Notes under the pieces: model-generated
Databases searched by the model: none
The model's input: the letters and a program-made list of their open reading frames with translations, nothing else
Told to the model about the DNA's origin: nothing
Shown here: positions 1 to 9,543 of the stretch, in pieces
Layout: each line of letters begins with the position of its first letter
How positions within the stretch are numbered: position 1 is the first letter of the stretch
Made by a program: the position numbers and the translations under genes
Assembly: GCA_922989275.2 (NCBI GenBank)
Contig: OV277857.1
Coordinates: 6,572,001 to 6,636,000 of the forward strand
DNA: 64,000 bases
DNA from: Gari tellinella
Taxonomy: Eukaryota > Mollusca > Bivalvia > Cardiida > Psammobiidae
Direction of reading: 5' to 3'

Positions 1-202
1 TCTTTGTCACTTGTCATTAAGTTTATTCTATCAAAATGTCCATAATGTCACTTTGAGAAAAACAGCAGACGACAATTTTAAGCAGACGATATTGCAGACG
101 TGAAAAGTTGGACATAATTGTCTTATTTGGGAAACATCGGCAAGCGTTGTTGTTAGGAGGGAATAGTTGTTGGGAGGCCAGTTGCAGGGAGGCAGCACTG
201 TA
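1..202 (-). mobile_element. MITE-B, cut by window edge
   Basis: The right side ends in GGCAGCACTGTA, the inverse of the B terminus TACAGTGCTCCCTCC. The TGAGAAAAACAGCAGACGA and AAGCAGACGA blocks of the B arm are present in inverse order. The hairpin core lies outside the window. Confidence 0.75.
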
Positions 203-330
203 AATGTATGACGTTGGCATTTGATTAGTTATTATATTAAAGTTGTGTATTACTCCATAAATACACCTTTAATTTATCCCCCACTGAAGAATTAGTTTAT
301 ACAGTCATGAATATGCATCGTACGAAATAT

Positions 331-595
331 GTTTTATCACATAACTTGCAGTCTGGGAGTGGCATAAAGCCATTATGTAAATATCGTAATCCACTAGTGG
401 AATATCGTTTTTTGGGCTCCGGCCCGACCTGTTCGTCCACCAGCGATGCATGTAGCGGGACGCCAAATGACGTCATTTGCGACGTCGTTAACGTAAACAA
501 CGTAACGTTTTGGCGGAAAATCTATTTAGCCGAGGGTCTACAAACTACGGTTTCATCAATTAAATAGGTGCTTAAACGTGTTATGTGATAAACAG
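331..595. mobile_element. Unnamed inverted-repeat insertion within MITE-E
   Basis: TGTTTTATCACATAAC at the left faces GTTATGTGATAAACAG at the right, an inverted repeat of about 15 bp. The interior is unusually CpG-rich for this window, includes the palindrome TGACGTCA, and gives an 86-residue open frame that resembles nothing I know. It interrupts a MITE-E copy, which supports a mobile origin. Confidence 0.5.
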
Positions 596-604
596 AATCT
601 CACA

Positions 605-708
605 TTCGTGCTCATTATTTATCCTTTTAATTAACTCGTTGACTAAAAGGCTCGTGTCATATTATTTTAGTCAACTCGTTTATTAAAAATGATAAATAAT
701 GAGCACTC
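605..708. repeat. Foldback of about 100 bp
   Basis: GTGCTCATTATTTATC at 609-624 is the exact reverse complement of 690-705, and an inner pair around TTGACTAAAA and TTTTAGTCAA continues the stem. It lies directly next to the inverted-repeat insertion, still within the interrupted MITE-E. Confidence 0.55.
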
Positions 709-866
709 ATGTAATATCCCCTATCTATATTATAACAGATAGTAGCTTAAAGCATACTTAAGGTAAAGCAGAATGATCCCTGATGACTGTTCTACTTTAC
801 GTTCAGCCTGCTTTAAGCAACTATCTGTGTGTCAAAACAGAAAACAAGCTAAGGAGAAAGGGTTAA

Positions 867-1277
867 CAGATAAGTGGATGTGTGAAGATGGCATTGATTA
901 AGCAGGTGCTTTAGTAGGTTTATGTGTAATTTGGTAGTAATGCGATTAAGGCAGACACCTAGATTCTAGGGCTCAATGCTCAGAGCGATACGAAAACAAA
1001 ACAACAACAGATGACGAATTCCGGCTTTGCGTCACTTAATCACCAAGGCTATATCGGGAAAGTACATCGGTAGGTGCACCAGTTTCCCTTTTAACGTACC
1101 TAAACCCAATGCAGTCAAATATATAAAATGTTATTATTATTATATTTTTTTTTCTTTGTTTAATATGAGTACATATAGCAAGCAGCTTGGAGCCTGCTCA
1201 GGGACTCATCCCCGTTTACAGGAAACTCACGTAGTGTAGACAATCAAAATATGGGCAATGTTTTACATGCTGAGTAG
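867..1277. other. Nothing recognised
   Basis: AT-rich sequence without a recognisable element or convincing coding frame. A short T-rich run occurs near 1140. Confidence 0.4.
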
Positions 1278-1387
1278 TAAACAGTTTTGAGACTGTTCAG
1301 ATGCCATGCGACCCAGTATCTGGTTCCAATATAATCGATTTAGAACAAACACGTTTATTGAGAAAGATTAACGTCTTCTCCACTGTA
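1278..1387 (-). repeat. MITE-A remnant
   Basis: A decayed core-1 half (GTAAACAGTTTTGAG, then CAGATGCC and TCTGGTTCCAA) is followed by ACACGTTTATTGAGAAAGA and the terminus TCTTCTCCACTGTA. The outer left half is missing. Confidence 0.55.
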
Positions 1388-1525
1388 CGTTTGTCCATCA
1401 TTACATCCGAAATACTGGATGAACCTTGGAGAGAACGTGTGATACAACTATTACAGCTTAATAAAAAATCAACACACAATTAACACTGCTCCGGAGTATA
1501 AACCTTAAACGTAAACAATTGTATT

Positions 1526-1672
1526 GGTCCAAGGTTATAAAGAGTTTAAATTGAGTCTGAGATCGTACTCAAGCATTTGATAGATCAGATTTAAGGAAAA
1601 TTTCAAATCTAACCAATCAAATGATTGAGCACGATATCATACTTAACAAAAAACCCTTATAACTATGGGGCA
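1526..1672. mobile_element. Foldback FB-G
   Basis: The tips are TGGTCCAAGGTTATAA and TTATAACTATGGG. TTGAGTCTGAGATCGTACTC in the left arm faces GAGCACGATATCAT in the right arm. Related copies lie near 24165, 52560 and 57767, so this is a small dispersed foldback family of about 150 bp. Confidence 0.55.
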
Positions 1673-2097
1673 TGAATGTCTTTCACTGGTTTCGTATGTA
1701 TGTGTTTATTTTTGAAGGGGTTTGTAAAAGTTGCCTCTTCGATAGAAAAAACAAACAGAAACCCATATAAATTCTTCTATTGCGACCACTCAGCCAATGC
1801 GTTCGAGATTTATTGCATTGGTCAGTATAAGATGAGGACATTACACATACCAATTTAAATCAGTTTTCATTTTCAAAACTTTAGGAAACAATACCGATTT
1901 GCAACTTTAACTTTTAACCTCTACTTCATTCAAGCGTCAACAGTGCATTTATAATAACACGAATTTGGTTAAAAAATAGAGCATCGTGTAAAAGAAATAT
2001 TTACGAACATTTTGATACCACACTTGCCTATATTTCTATTAAAAAGATGGAAATTTTAATTCCTAAACAAGTGCACAGTTTTTTTTCGTGTCAGTAT
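1673..2097. other. Nothing recognised
   Basis: AT-rich, no element or gene recognised. The 60-residue frame here has no family features. Confidence 0.4.
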
Positions 2098-2200
2098 ATG
2101 TGTTTCACATAGGTCCCTGCCTAAAACAAAGTAGCAGTAATAGTAACACTAAAACAATAGACTTTCTTTTTAGTGGTCGTTATAGAGGGCTTCTTCTGTA
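2098..2200. repeat. MITE-C right-end remnant
   Basis: TTTTTAGTGGTCGTTATAGA followed by GGGCTTCTTCTGTA matches the inner and outer parts of the C terminus. The hairpin core is not recognisable. Confidence 0.5.
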
Positions 2201-2354
2201 TTGCACACCGTTTAGATCCAAACTCTGGTGATAAGGTCTGAGTTTCTTTTCGCAAACGACAAATAAATAGCTTGATGAAGGTTACATTAAAATACCAATA
2301 ACTGTACATGGTACAATATATGCGGGCAGCATATGGTCTCTAGGAACTATAGTA

Positions 2355-2845
2355 TTAACCCTTTCACTCTCGTTGACGTCAAAAGGCGCGATAGCAAACA
2401 GTTTGAATCCTGACCAGACGCGGCGTCAAATCAAGATCCAAACTGTTTGCAAACACGCATTTTGCAATTTCTTCATGTTACAGTGGAGAATCTGTTATTC
2501 TTTCCCAATAAACGCGTTTACGCTAAAACTATTATTTGCAGTGCAAACAGTTTGGAGCCAGATCAGACGCCGGGTAACCCGGCGTCTGATCAGGCTCCAA
2601 ACTGTTTGCCACCAAGATAAACAAGAATTATCAGAATTGTCCAAAAGTTGTTCTTTTCTACGTTTTAGTGTTTTGCGTTTGCGTACGTTTGCGTTTAAAC
2701 GGGAAAGAATAACAGATTCTCCACTGTATACTGTCTTAGATTTAACTTTAAAATGATATAGCAGACAGCAATATGAAAGCAGAAGACAATATGGCGGTGA
2801 AGGGGGGGGGGAATCAAACGATATATTTGATCATGAATGGGTTAA
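2355..2845 (+). mobile_element. MITE-D (TTAA, piggyBac-like), split by a MITE-A
   Basis: It begins TTAACCCTTTCACTCTCG and ends TTTGATCATGAATGGGTTAA. A reduced core-1 hairpin is at about 2394-2450. The D sequence stops at TTCTTCATGT and resumes with TACTGTCTTAGATTTAAC beyond the inserted A. A run of ten G at about 2803 interrupts the D right arm. TTAA flanks with CCC-starting tips are typical of piggyBac-class ends; no transposase is encoded. Confidence 0.8.
2479..2728 (+). mobile_element. MITE-A, full length, inside MITE-D
   Basis: Reference copy for the family: 250 bp including the flanking TA on both sides. The terminal inverted repeat starts CAGTGGAGAATCTGTTATTC. The left arm has AATAAACGCGTTTACGCTAA. 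A 67-bp core-1 hairpin runs GCAAACAGTTTGGAGCC to GGCTCCAAACTGTTTGC with GACGCCGGGTAACCCGGCGTC at the top. The right arm has GCGTTTGCGTACGTTTGCG. CAGT tips and a TA target are typical of Tc1/mariner-related elements. There is no coding capacity; the open frame is the hairpin translated. Confidence 0.95.
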
Positions 2846-2862
2846 TATCAGCATTTAAAATC

Positions 2863-3094
2863 GATTACCCTCAACTCTATAGGTTGTTGTAGATTTGAAA
2901 ACAATTGACTACTTAAAGCAAATTGAAAGCAAAACTTTAACTTTCAGTCTACGCTAATATACAATCTGCTAGGATACATGAATAAAATATTTTCTTTTTG
3001 TACTTGTTCTTTACTGTATAATTAAGAATTATTCTCTTCAGTGATGGAATAAAATGAATGGGCTAAAATGTACTTCTATGGGGGAAAGGGTTAA
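2863..3094 (-). mobile_element. MITE-E, diverged
   Basis: The right boundary TTCTATGGGGGAAAGGGTTAA is the inverse of the E left end. A degraded core-2 (TACTTAAAGCA, GAAAGCAAAACTTTAACTTTC) sits in the middle, and the left end (GATTACCCTCAACTCTATAGG) is recognisable but mutated. Confidence 0.65.
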
Positions 3095-3172
3095 ATATAG
3101 TATGCTTTGATTAAACGCACCATTATTTGCAAAAAGCATGACTAATGAGTTCATGATGGTGATTTGTTATTC

Positions 3173-3245
3173 CAATGTTAGTGGTATGGGCGCCCGCTTC
3201 TCTCAGTCCCCGAGTTCGTTCTCGAGTTAGGGGCAGTTTGTTATA
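3173..3245 (+). repeat. Possible tRNA-derived SINE head
   Basis: TAGTGGTATGGGCGCCCGC resembles an A box, and GAGTTCGTTCTCG about 30 bp later resembles a B box with its T-stem. Spacing is that of a tRNA-like promoter. No complete cloverleaf and no second copy in this window, so this is tentative. Confidence 0.3.
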
Positions 3246-3350
3246 TAGTAACGAGTACACTGTCGGCACGTCTGGGTATATGATTTTCTGCTGTATATTT
3301 CAGATATGACGCCACCATTTGATCAATCGAGGGTGATTAATATTATATAG

Positions 3351-3555
3351 TTTAACCGTTCCACTACCTTATCCATTGAACGATAGTTATTTGCAGAACA
3401 TTTGGATAACGCGGCGTCTGATCAGGATCCAAACTGTTTGATACTCATTGAAATATTTCTTACGTCAAAATACCTAACATTTGAATATGAAAAATAAAAG
3501 TAGACGACACTTGTTTAAAATTGATGACATTGGAATGAATAGATTAATGACACAA
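3351..3555 (+). repeat. D2 element remnant
   Basis: D2 is a D-like variant. The right core arm ACGCGGCGTCTGATCAGGATCC with CAAACTGTTTGATACTC is followed by the arm ATTTGAATATGAAAAATAAA and AGACGACACTTG. The left core arm is reduced. Ends are decayed. Confidence 0.5.
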
Positions 3556-3590
3556 GCTGCTCACCGACTCAGTCCCGAGTTCCTGCCGGT

Positions 3591-3804
3591 GTAACGCAGT
3601 AGAATGACCCACGCCTGCTGAAATGACCCACGGGTCATTTCACTCCGTAGAACAGTGACCCGGGTCATTTTACTACGTAGAAAAATGACACCAGACCGTA
3701 GAAATAGGACCCCATGGGTCCTTTTTCTACGGTCTGGGGTCATTTCTCTACGTAGTATATAGACCCGGGTCATTTTGCACGGGTGGGTCATTCTACTGCG
3801 TTAC
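3591..3804. mobile_element. Foldback FB-H
   Basis: The perfect tips are GTAACGCAGTAGAATGACCC and its reverse complement. The interior is itself repetitive: CCCGGGTCATTTTACTACG-like blocks occur in both arms, and the centre GACCCCATGGGTCC is palindromic. The arms read through as a 76-residue frame that is not a real protein. Only one copy in the window. Confidence 0.7.
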
Positions 3805-4005
3805 AGGTGTCGGGACATTAAGTGAGCATGTACATTGAATAAACCGTCTATGCACTGCATATGGTTTTCCGGGCACGTTGGTGTCATGTGACAGAAATCA
3901 CTTCAACATTTTAGATAGCGACAGTGATTAAATGTTTAGCTGATATATCATATATCATAATATATTTAAATGAATAAAGTTTTATAAAATAGCGTCCAAC
4001 ATCGG

Positions 4006-4230
4006 TTAATCCGTTACCCCATAGCCTATTTCTATTTTTGTAAACAGATGACCACTAAAAGCAGGTTAAAAGTAAAGCAAATGTGCCTAAACTTAAAAGG
4101 CGCATTGCTCTACTTTCAGTCTGGTTTAAACTATCACTAATTTGAATAAAGAAAATATTTCCCACTGTGCATATTCATGACTGTATACATGTAAATTAAA
4201 ATTACTGGAATCAATGGAGGGACAATGTTA
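4006..4230 (-). repeat. MITE-E, diverged
   Basis: TTACCCCATAGCCTATTTCT at the left is the inverse of the E right end. The mid core-2 (AAGTAAAGCAAATG and TGCTCTACTTTCAG) is recognisable, then CATATTCATGACTGTATACA from the E left arm. The distal end is lost. Confidence 0.55.
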
Positions 4231-4280
4231 TGGCGTTGTATTTATTGGGTAATTGATAAAGGAGCAGATATTATTGGTTT

Positions 4281-4700
4281 CTAAACCCTTTAGCCCATTT
4301 TTTCTAGTTTTGAAGACAGTTTTGTTTAACTTACAGTGGAGAATGTGTTATTCTTTCCCAATAAACGCGTTTACGCTAAAACTATTATTTGCAGTGCAAA
4401 CAGTTTGGAGCCAGATCAGACGCCGGGTAACCCGGCGTCTGATCAGGCTTCAAACTGTTTGCCACCAAGATAAACAAGAATTATCAGAATTGTCCAAAAG
4501 TTGTTCTTTTCTACGTTTTAGTGCTTTGCGTTTGCGTACGTTTGCGTTTAAACGGGAAAGAATAACAGATTCTCCACTGTACATGTACTTATAGGTGATG
4601 CATGTTCAAAGTAAAACCAAAATGTATCTTTAAGGAACGTTCCGATTTACTTTCAACCTGATTTAAGATATCACGTGGAAAGAAAATGGAAATACCGTCT
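4281..4700 (-). repeat. MITE-E fragment split by MITE-A
   Basis: AACCCTTTAGCCCATTTTTT and CTAGTTTTGAAGACAG precede the inserted A. AAAGTAAAACCAAAATG and TTTACTTTCAACCTGATTTA of a decayed core-2 follow it. Both sides line up on one E copy. Confidence 0.5.
4332..4581 (+). mobile_element. MITE-A, full length, inside E remnant
   Basis: 250 bp with TA on both sides. The left tip carries the GAATGTG variant, the right tip the GATTCTCC form. The hairpin has one change (CAGGCTTCAAAC). Confidence 0.95.
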
Positions 4701-5103
4701 GTGTTTGATTGTTTTATGTTTGTGACTTTTTTTCGACTAGATCTACTTCTCGAAATGTTTGAAAAACTGGAAGCGCTAAAAGGCGTATTCGTGGACTAAT
4801 GAATTAAGGTCGACGGTTTTTTTGCAGTATCCAATTCCAACGTAGATCATTAGATGCCTTAGATGTTTTACTGTGACGTTAATTCTAATATATACTTCAA
4901 ACAAAGTGACGTTTCAAGTGTGATTAGTATAGATAAATTGAATTTATAAAGTAGAATTCAATTCAGAGTATCATGATTAAACTTGCAAATAGCTTATTTC
5001 GCTAGATTAAATTGTCAAAGAATGAGCTTATATCCATTTAGGATAAAAGAAAAACAACTTCTTCTAGAAAGGATTTCTTATTTAAATTAAAAAATGAACC
5101 GCC
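4701..5103. other. Nothing recognised
   Basis: AT-rich, no element or gene recognised. Confidence 0.4.
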
Positions 5104-5300
5104 CAATCACTACCTTACACCGAGTACAAATATATGCAAACATGTTGGATACTGATCAGACGCCGCGTCATGCGGCGTCTGATCAGGATCTTAACTACTT
5201 GACATTCATATAAATATGTTTGCAGTCAAAATGCTTCAATTTCAAATTTGAAAACTGAAAGCAGGCGATAATTGTTTTTATTATATACCTACCAATGTTC
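5104..5300 (+). repeat. D2 element
   Basis: A core-1 hairpin ACTGATCAGACGCCGCGTC / GCGGCGTCTGATCAGGATC is at about 5150-5190. It is followed by TTGACATTCATATAAATATG and the D2 arm with TTTGAAAACTGAAAGCAGGC. The ends are decayed. Confidence 0.5.
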
Positions 5301-5422
5301 TGCCCGAAATATGTCTGTATTTTATCGAACAAATACACCTTGACGGATTGAAAATTCCGTATTACCCATGTACCTTGTGTAATGGGAAAAGAACGTTTAC
5401 TGTGTAGTCGGAAGTTCGGAAC

Positions 5423-5629
5423 TACAGTAAAACCTCTCTATTACGACCACTAAATTATGTTAAGTAGTAGGGTATTTACGGTAGGTGACCGCTTAAAGCA
5501 AGGTGACAGTGAAACAGAAGGCTCCTTTAGGAGCTTTCTGTTTCACTGTCACCTTGCTGTAAGCTGTCACCTCTCTATTATTTAATCAATTAGCATTCGT
5601 TTTAGTGGTCGTAATAGCGAGTATTTACT
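5423..5629. mobile_element. MITE-C
   Basis: It starts TACAGTAAAACCTCTCTATT and ends in the inverse block TTTTAGTGGTCGTAATAGC, with the outer tip mutated. The centre is a core-2 hairpin: GCTTAAAGCAAGGTGACAGT, GAAACAGAAGGCTCC / GGAGCTTTCTGTTTC, CACCTTGCTGTAAGC. TA flanks and CAGT tips place it with Tc1/mariner/pogo-like MITEs. Confidence 0.8.
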
Positions 5630-5745
5630 TTCACGCGCCATTCCCCGAAGTGTGACGTATGGGAAATCCCGTTTATTTATAGTAACGCTCGAAACATTTC
5701 TATCGTTTTTCATTTTATTTTTATTATAAGAGGTATATAATAAAA

Positions 5746-5904
5746 GGAACATTACTATACTTTGCATATCTTATGTACCGGATCACTCTCGTTGTGTGTG
5801 TAAAGGCTATATCCAACTCGACCTCCGGTCTCGTTGGATATAGCCTTTACACACACAACTCGAGTGATCCGGTGCATAAGATATGCAAAGTATAGTAATA
5901 TTCC
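5746..5904. mobile_element. Foldback FB-I
   Basis: Arms of about 70 bp run from GGAACATTACTATACTTTGC to its near-exact reverse complement at 5885-5904. The loop is short (ACCTCCGGTC). The inner stem contains GTGTGTGTAAAGGCTATATC. Very few mismatches, so the foldback is young or under gene-conversion-like maintenance. Single copy here. Confidence 0.75.
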
Positions 5905-5909
5905 GTTTA

Positions 5910-6010
5910 TATTTGATGACGACATGGCAGTGAAGGGGTTAACGTATTAAACCCTAGTGATGTGTTTGTGGATCATTTACAAACAGTTCATGGAATTCTA
6001 AGCACAATCA
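5910..6010. repeat. D2 right tip and F-like remnant
   Basis: GGCAGTGAAGGGGTTAA at about 5927-5943 is a D2 right tip without its body. ATTAAACCCTAGTGATG followed by TCATTTACAAACAGT resembles the inverse right end of F. Confidence 0.4.
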
Positions 6011-6337
6011 AGCCGAGTACAAAGAACAGAATACTCCATTTAAACAGGTTATATCTTAGCAGTTGAGTTAAACGTTAATGTAACAAATGCGATACTTTTA
6101 TTTCTGCACTACAAATATATTTTCATTTTTTATATTTTTTGCCACCATGGTGTATCTTATGCATTTTCATTGGAGACATTTTAGGAGTAATACACAATTT
6201 GAATAGTGAAAAGATGCCTAGGTACCTGGCGCTTTTATGGATCTAAATGGTTGGACTGTCAATCAAATTGCATTTAGTTAACACAATATTCGTTCATAGA
6301 ATGAAATGCTTTGAACAACAAACATGAACTATATAAC
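6011..6337. other. Nothing recognised
   Basis: AT-rich, no element or gene recognised. Confidence 0.4.
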
Positions 6338-6480
6338 TATTTCCAGTCTGGTCAATATCCAAACTGTTTAACACTCGTTTCAATATATCTTAATAGGTCG
6401 AAATACATATTTGAATTTGAGGAATAAAAGCAAACCGCGATTGTTCAGAATTGATGGTAGGAATGGCAGTAAAGGGGTTT
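6338..6480 (+). repeat. D2 remnant
   Basis: ATCCAAACTGTTTAACACTC and GGTCGAAATACATATTTGAA with GAGGAATAAAAGCAAACCGC match the D2 right half, ending GGCAGTAAAGGGGTTTA. The left half is gone. Confidence 0.5.
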
Positions 6481-6559
6481 ATAAGACGAATAACGCTGTG
6501 CAATAAACTTAAGCTAATGGCAGCATGTTGGAAATATTAGCGTTTTAATATACATGTAA

Positions 6560-6699
6560 TCGGAATGGCAAACGGTTCGGAGGTTAATCAGATACCGGGT
6601 TACCAGGCGTCTTACGGGCTCAAATCTGTTTGCAACGGAAATACTGGTTTTAGCACTTGAACACTTTTTTCGGGAAATAATAACGTCTTTCCACGATAA
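6560..6699 (-). repeat. MITE-A remnant
   Basis: A decayed core-1 (GGCAAACGGTTCGGAGG, ACCGGGTTACCAGGCGTCT) is followed by ATACTGGTTTTAGC, then CGGGAAATAATAACGTCTTT and CCACGATA. The outer left half is missing. Confidence 0.55.
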
Positions 6700-7061
6700 A
6701 TTAATGCAGAAAGCGAATATAGCAGCTTATTGCATAACTTTTGTCATTTATAAGAAACACCTCATTATCTCAAACTGAATGATCTCTGAAAGGTCATACT
6801 GTTTGACCTTGATAGAAATTTACCAAATTAGACTTAAATTTAACACTCACAATTTCTGTCATTTCTTGTATGTGTTAATTGTCTGTTTCACCTATTGACT
6901 GTCAGGTTTTTAAGAACTTAATTTTAAAGCACATTCTTGTAAAACGTATCAACCTTGAACAGAAACTTCTCATAAATTATTTCGTAACTGACAGGAAGGA
7001 ATAAGTTGTGTCCTAAGAAACAAACGCGCATGTCTCCCTTACATTGCTGTTCATTGCACAC
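6700..7061. other. Nothing recognised
   Basis: AT-rich, no element or gene recognised. Confidence 0.4.
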
Positions 7062-7110
7062 AGAGTTACCAAACGTCTGATCAGGCTGCATACTCTTTGC
7101 TATTAAATAT
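7062..7110 (+). repeat. Core-1 half-hairpin remnant
   Basis: AGTTACCAAACGTCTGATCAGGCTGCATACTCTTTGC matches the right arm of the A-type hairpin with several changes. No arms or tips are recognisable. Confidence 0.4.
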
Positions 7111-7149
7111 ACAACCCATAAAGCGTCAATACTTTCAAATGTATGTACT

Positions 7150-7345
7150 GTGCACTGAAACCTCTCCTCTTAAATGTAGGCCTTTCGATAGCAGTCAAGG
7201 CAGGCTGCAGCTTAGATCAAGTTAACAGTAAAGCAGAAAGCTTCTAAATGAGATTTTTTATTTAATGTCATCTTGCTTTAAGCAGCCACCTGCCTAGCTT
7301 GGAAAAGTTGATATCATGTAGTGTTCTTAAATTTATAGATCGTTA
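7150..7345. repeat. MITE-C, degenerate
   Basis: The left tip ACTGAAACCTCTCCTCTTA is recognisable. Core-2 is present as GTAAAGCAGAAAGCTTCTAA then ATCTTGCTTTAAGCAGCC. The right tip is no longer clear. Confidence 0.5.
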
Positions 7346-7572
7346 TACTTTTATAGCATTGCGTGGCGTGTATTGTCCCCAATCTCGTTGTTCTTATGGG
7401 TAATGAGCGTGACATGCAGGAAACAATTGTCGTCATTCCCATTGAATTTAGATAGTTTGCATTTTTAGACTCGTATACAGTTAATACATGTATATGGGTT
7501 AACTAAATCAACCCTGAAGTTTCAAGGGTGAATGAGTTAACAAAATCAATGTGTCCTCCTTATACATATCGA

Positions 7573-7790
7573 TACAGTAAAGAAAACGTTATTCTTTCTC
7601 AAATAAACGCGTTTACATTAAATCTATTATTTCCGTTGCAAACAGTTTGGAGCCAGATCAGACGCCGGTTAACCCGGCGTCTGATCGGGCTACAAAATGT
7701 TTACTATTCAGATTTAAAAAATGTGTAGTTTTCTACATTTTATTGCATTACATTTGCGTTTTGTTAAGAAATAACATTTTATCCACTATA
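7573..7790 (+). mobile_element. MITE-A, short right arm
   Basis: 218 bp. The left tip is CAGTAAAGAAAACGTTATTC and the right tip CATTTTATCCACTA. The hairpin is intact with ACGCCGGTTAACCCGGCGTC. The GCGTACGTTTGCG block of the right arm is deleted. Confidence 0.85.
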
Positions 7791-8159
7791 TAACATTACT
7801 TTACAGTACAAAATAGCGTTTTGTATGGTGTTTTAAGAGAAGTTGCAGAACAAGGGCATTATGGTTGTTATGGTTGATACATTTAACATGGTTACTGATT
7901 AATCAACGCCTATTCTTCCATTCGCCATACGATTGTTATTTGCAAACAGTTTGGGTGCACTGAGTATAGAATGACGCTCACTTACAACGAACTATAGGAT
8001 ATAACAAAATCAAAAACAGTCTCCATTTTTAATTAACGTATTGTATAACGAAATCAATCTGACGGTTCCGGGGCCTTCGTTCGAAGCGGATCTTGTCTTA
8101 ATGTGTCATTTTAGTTTTATTCGTTTCATGCTGTGAGATAATTTTTGTGTTACTTTTGC

Positions 8160-8225
8160 AAACACTTAGATGTGACGCCGAGTAACGCAGAGTTTTATCT
8201 AGATCCAATCAATTTGACAATCCCA
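8160..8225 (+). repeat. Core-1 remnant
   Basis: GCAAACACTTAGATG, GACGCCGAGTAACGC and TCTAGATCCAATCAATTTGA follow the layout of the hairpin, heavily mutated. Confidence 0.35.
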
Positions 8226-8281
8226 TGATACTTACTGACTATTAATGGCAAATGAACAAAATACATGTGTTGTTTTAGAAT

Positions 8282-8521
8282 TACAGTGGAGAATCTGTTA
8301 TTCTTTCCCGTTTAAACGCAAACGCAAAGCACTAAAACGTAGAAAAGGACAACTTTTGGACAATTCTGATAGTTCATGTTTATCTTGGTGGCAAACAGTT
8401 TAGAGCCTGATCAGACGCCGGGTTACCCGGCGTCTGATCTGGCTCCAAACTGTTTGCACTACAAATAATAGTTTTAGCGTAAACGCGTTTATTGGGAAAG
8501 AATAACAGATTCTCCACTGTA
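8282..8521 (-). mobile_element. MITE-A
   Basis: 240 bp with TA on both sides. The minus orientation is shown by GTTTAAACGCAAACGCAAAG on the left and AAACGCGTTTATTGGG on the right. A small deletion removes one GTACGCAAAC unit from the long arm. Confidence 0.93.
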
Positions 8522-8574
8522 AGTTGTTGCAGACGATAGTTTCATGTACTTAGCGTGCCGAAAGCTGACACAAT

Positions 8575-8806
8575 GCCAAAGAGTTCGTGAGAGTTTTACC
8601 CCTTCACCTTTTCATTGTCGTCTGCTTCAGTTTTGTTGTCAACATTGTCGTTTCAAAGTTAAACAATAATGCAGTATGACTAAATAAATCTCAAAATGTC
8701 TGTCAAACAGTTTGGATCCTGATCAGACGCCGCGTTTCGCGGTGTCTGATCAGGATCCAAACTGTGTGCAAAGGCGCTTTTAAGCGCCATTGAGAGCGAA
8801 ATGGTA
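8575..8806 (-). mobile_element. MITE-D
   Basis: The left end TTTTACCCCTTCACC and TTGTCGTCTGCTTCAG-type arm lead to core-1 AAACAGTTTGGATCCTGATC with GACGCCGCGTTTCGCGGTGTC. The right end is GCCATTGAGAGCGAAATGGTAA, one of the decayed TTAA tips. Confidence 0.8.
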
Positions 8807-8857
8807 AAGCATGTGCAATCAGTTGCAGACATTTTGTAAAAAAAGAAAAGCCTATGA

Positions 8858-9097
8858 TACAATATTATGATTTTCAAATAAGCGCATTTGTGTTAAGGAA
8901 ATATGTTCATTGCAAACAGTTTGGGGCCAGATCAGACGCCGAGAGACCCGGCGTCTGATCTTGCTAAAACTAATTGTTACTCAGATCAAATCCTATCGTG
9001 AGATTTGTTTCAAATATTGTCAATCTCTATATTCTATTGCATTTGATTTACGTTTAGTTTCGTTTAAACTCGGAGGTATAACGTCTTCTCCGCTGTA
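8858..9097 (+). mobile_element. MITE-A, diverged
   Basis: The left tip TACAATATTATGATTTTC is mutated; the right tip ACGTCTTCTCCGCTGTA is good. The hairpin has ACGCCGAGAGACCCGGCGTC and a decayed right shoulder. An old copy. Confidence 0.75.
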
Positions 9098-9543
9098 CTA
9101 GGACCACATTGAAAAGAACATTCAACACAATGCATTTCACAACGATATCTCATTTATTGTTTCACCTGCTAACAAACAAATATTGATTCGTTTCACTGTA
9201 TGACAAAATAAACCAACAATGGAGACAGTTAACAAAAATACAATACGGTTGTCTCATACTCTCGTAAAAATAAACATGCTGATATCATATTATATCCTTT
9301 GTTCATTTGTTGTGCAGGAGGAGTTGTTCTCTTGAAAAAAAAACCCGAATAAATTGCAATTGCTGCAACAAATTTAGATATAAAGGAAAAACAAAGTATT
9401 TGGTATCATTGTAGCTGTGTAAAACGAACCCTTATTTAAAACATTTAAATATGATATTACATGTGTTTCTTAAATTTGGGTGGCCATTAAAATAGTAATA
9501 AGGAGTTTATACATCGGTGGGAGTAGATGAAACGTTATTCTTT
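9098..9543. other. Nothing recognised
   Basis: AT-rich, no element or gene recognised. Confidence 0.4.

Larger units (their letters stand above)
237..866 (+). mobile_element. MITE-E, degenerate, interrupted by an insertion
   Basis: The left arm (CCCACTGAAGAA..., TTTATACAGTCATGAATATG) is at about 255-330. The core-2 hairpin (AGCTTAAAGCA... to CTGCTTTAAGC) and the right end GAGAAAGGGTTAA resume at about 715-866. The two halves are separated by roughly 370 bp of unrelated sequence at 331-712. Confidence 0.6.

Noticed and set aside
454..515. CRE-like TGACGTCA as a regulatory site
   Set aside because: A single 8-bp palindrome inside a mobile insertion, without an adjacent gene; the same string recurs in D elements (GACGTCA).
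307..567. 86-residue frame in the CpG-rich insert
   Set aside because: No recognisable domain; the frame crosses the left inverted repeat of an insertion and begins in the host MITE-E.
3561..3791. 76-residue Arg- and Met-rich frame
   Set aside because: It is the foldback H arm repeats in translation (repeated MTR.xxLRSEM units reflect the DNA motif).
6885..6990. Possible small RNA hairpin near the run CTGTCAGG...CTGACAGG
   Set aside because: The complementary stretches (GACTGTCAG and ACTGACAGG) are short and about 90 bp apart with unpaired sequence between them.
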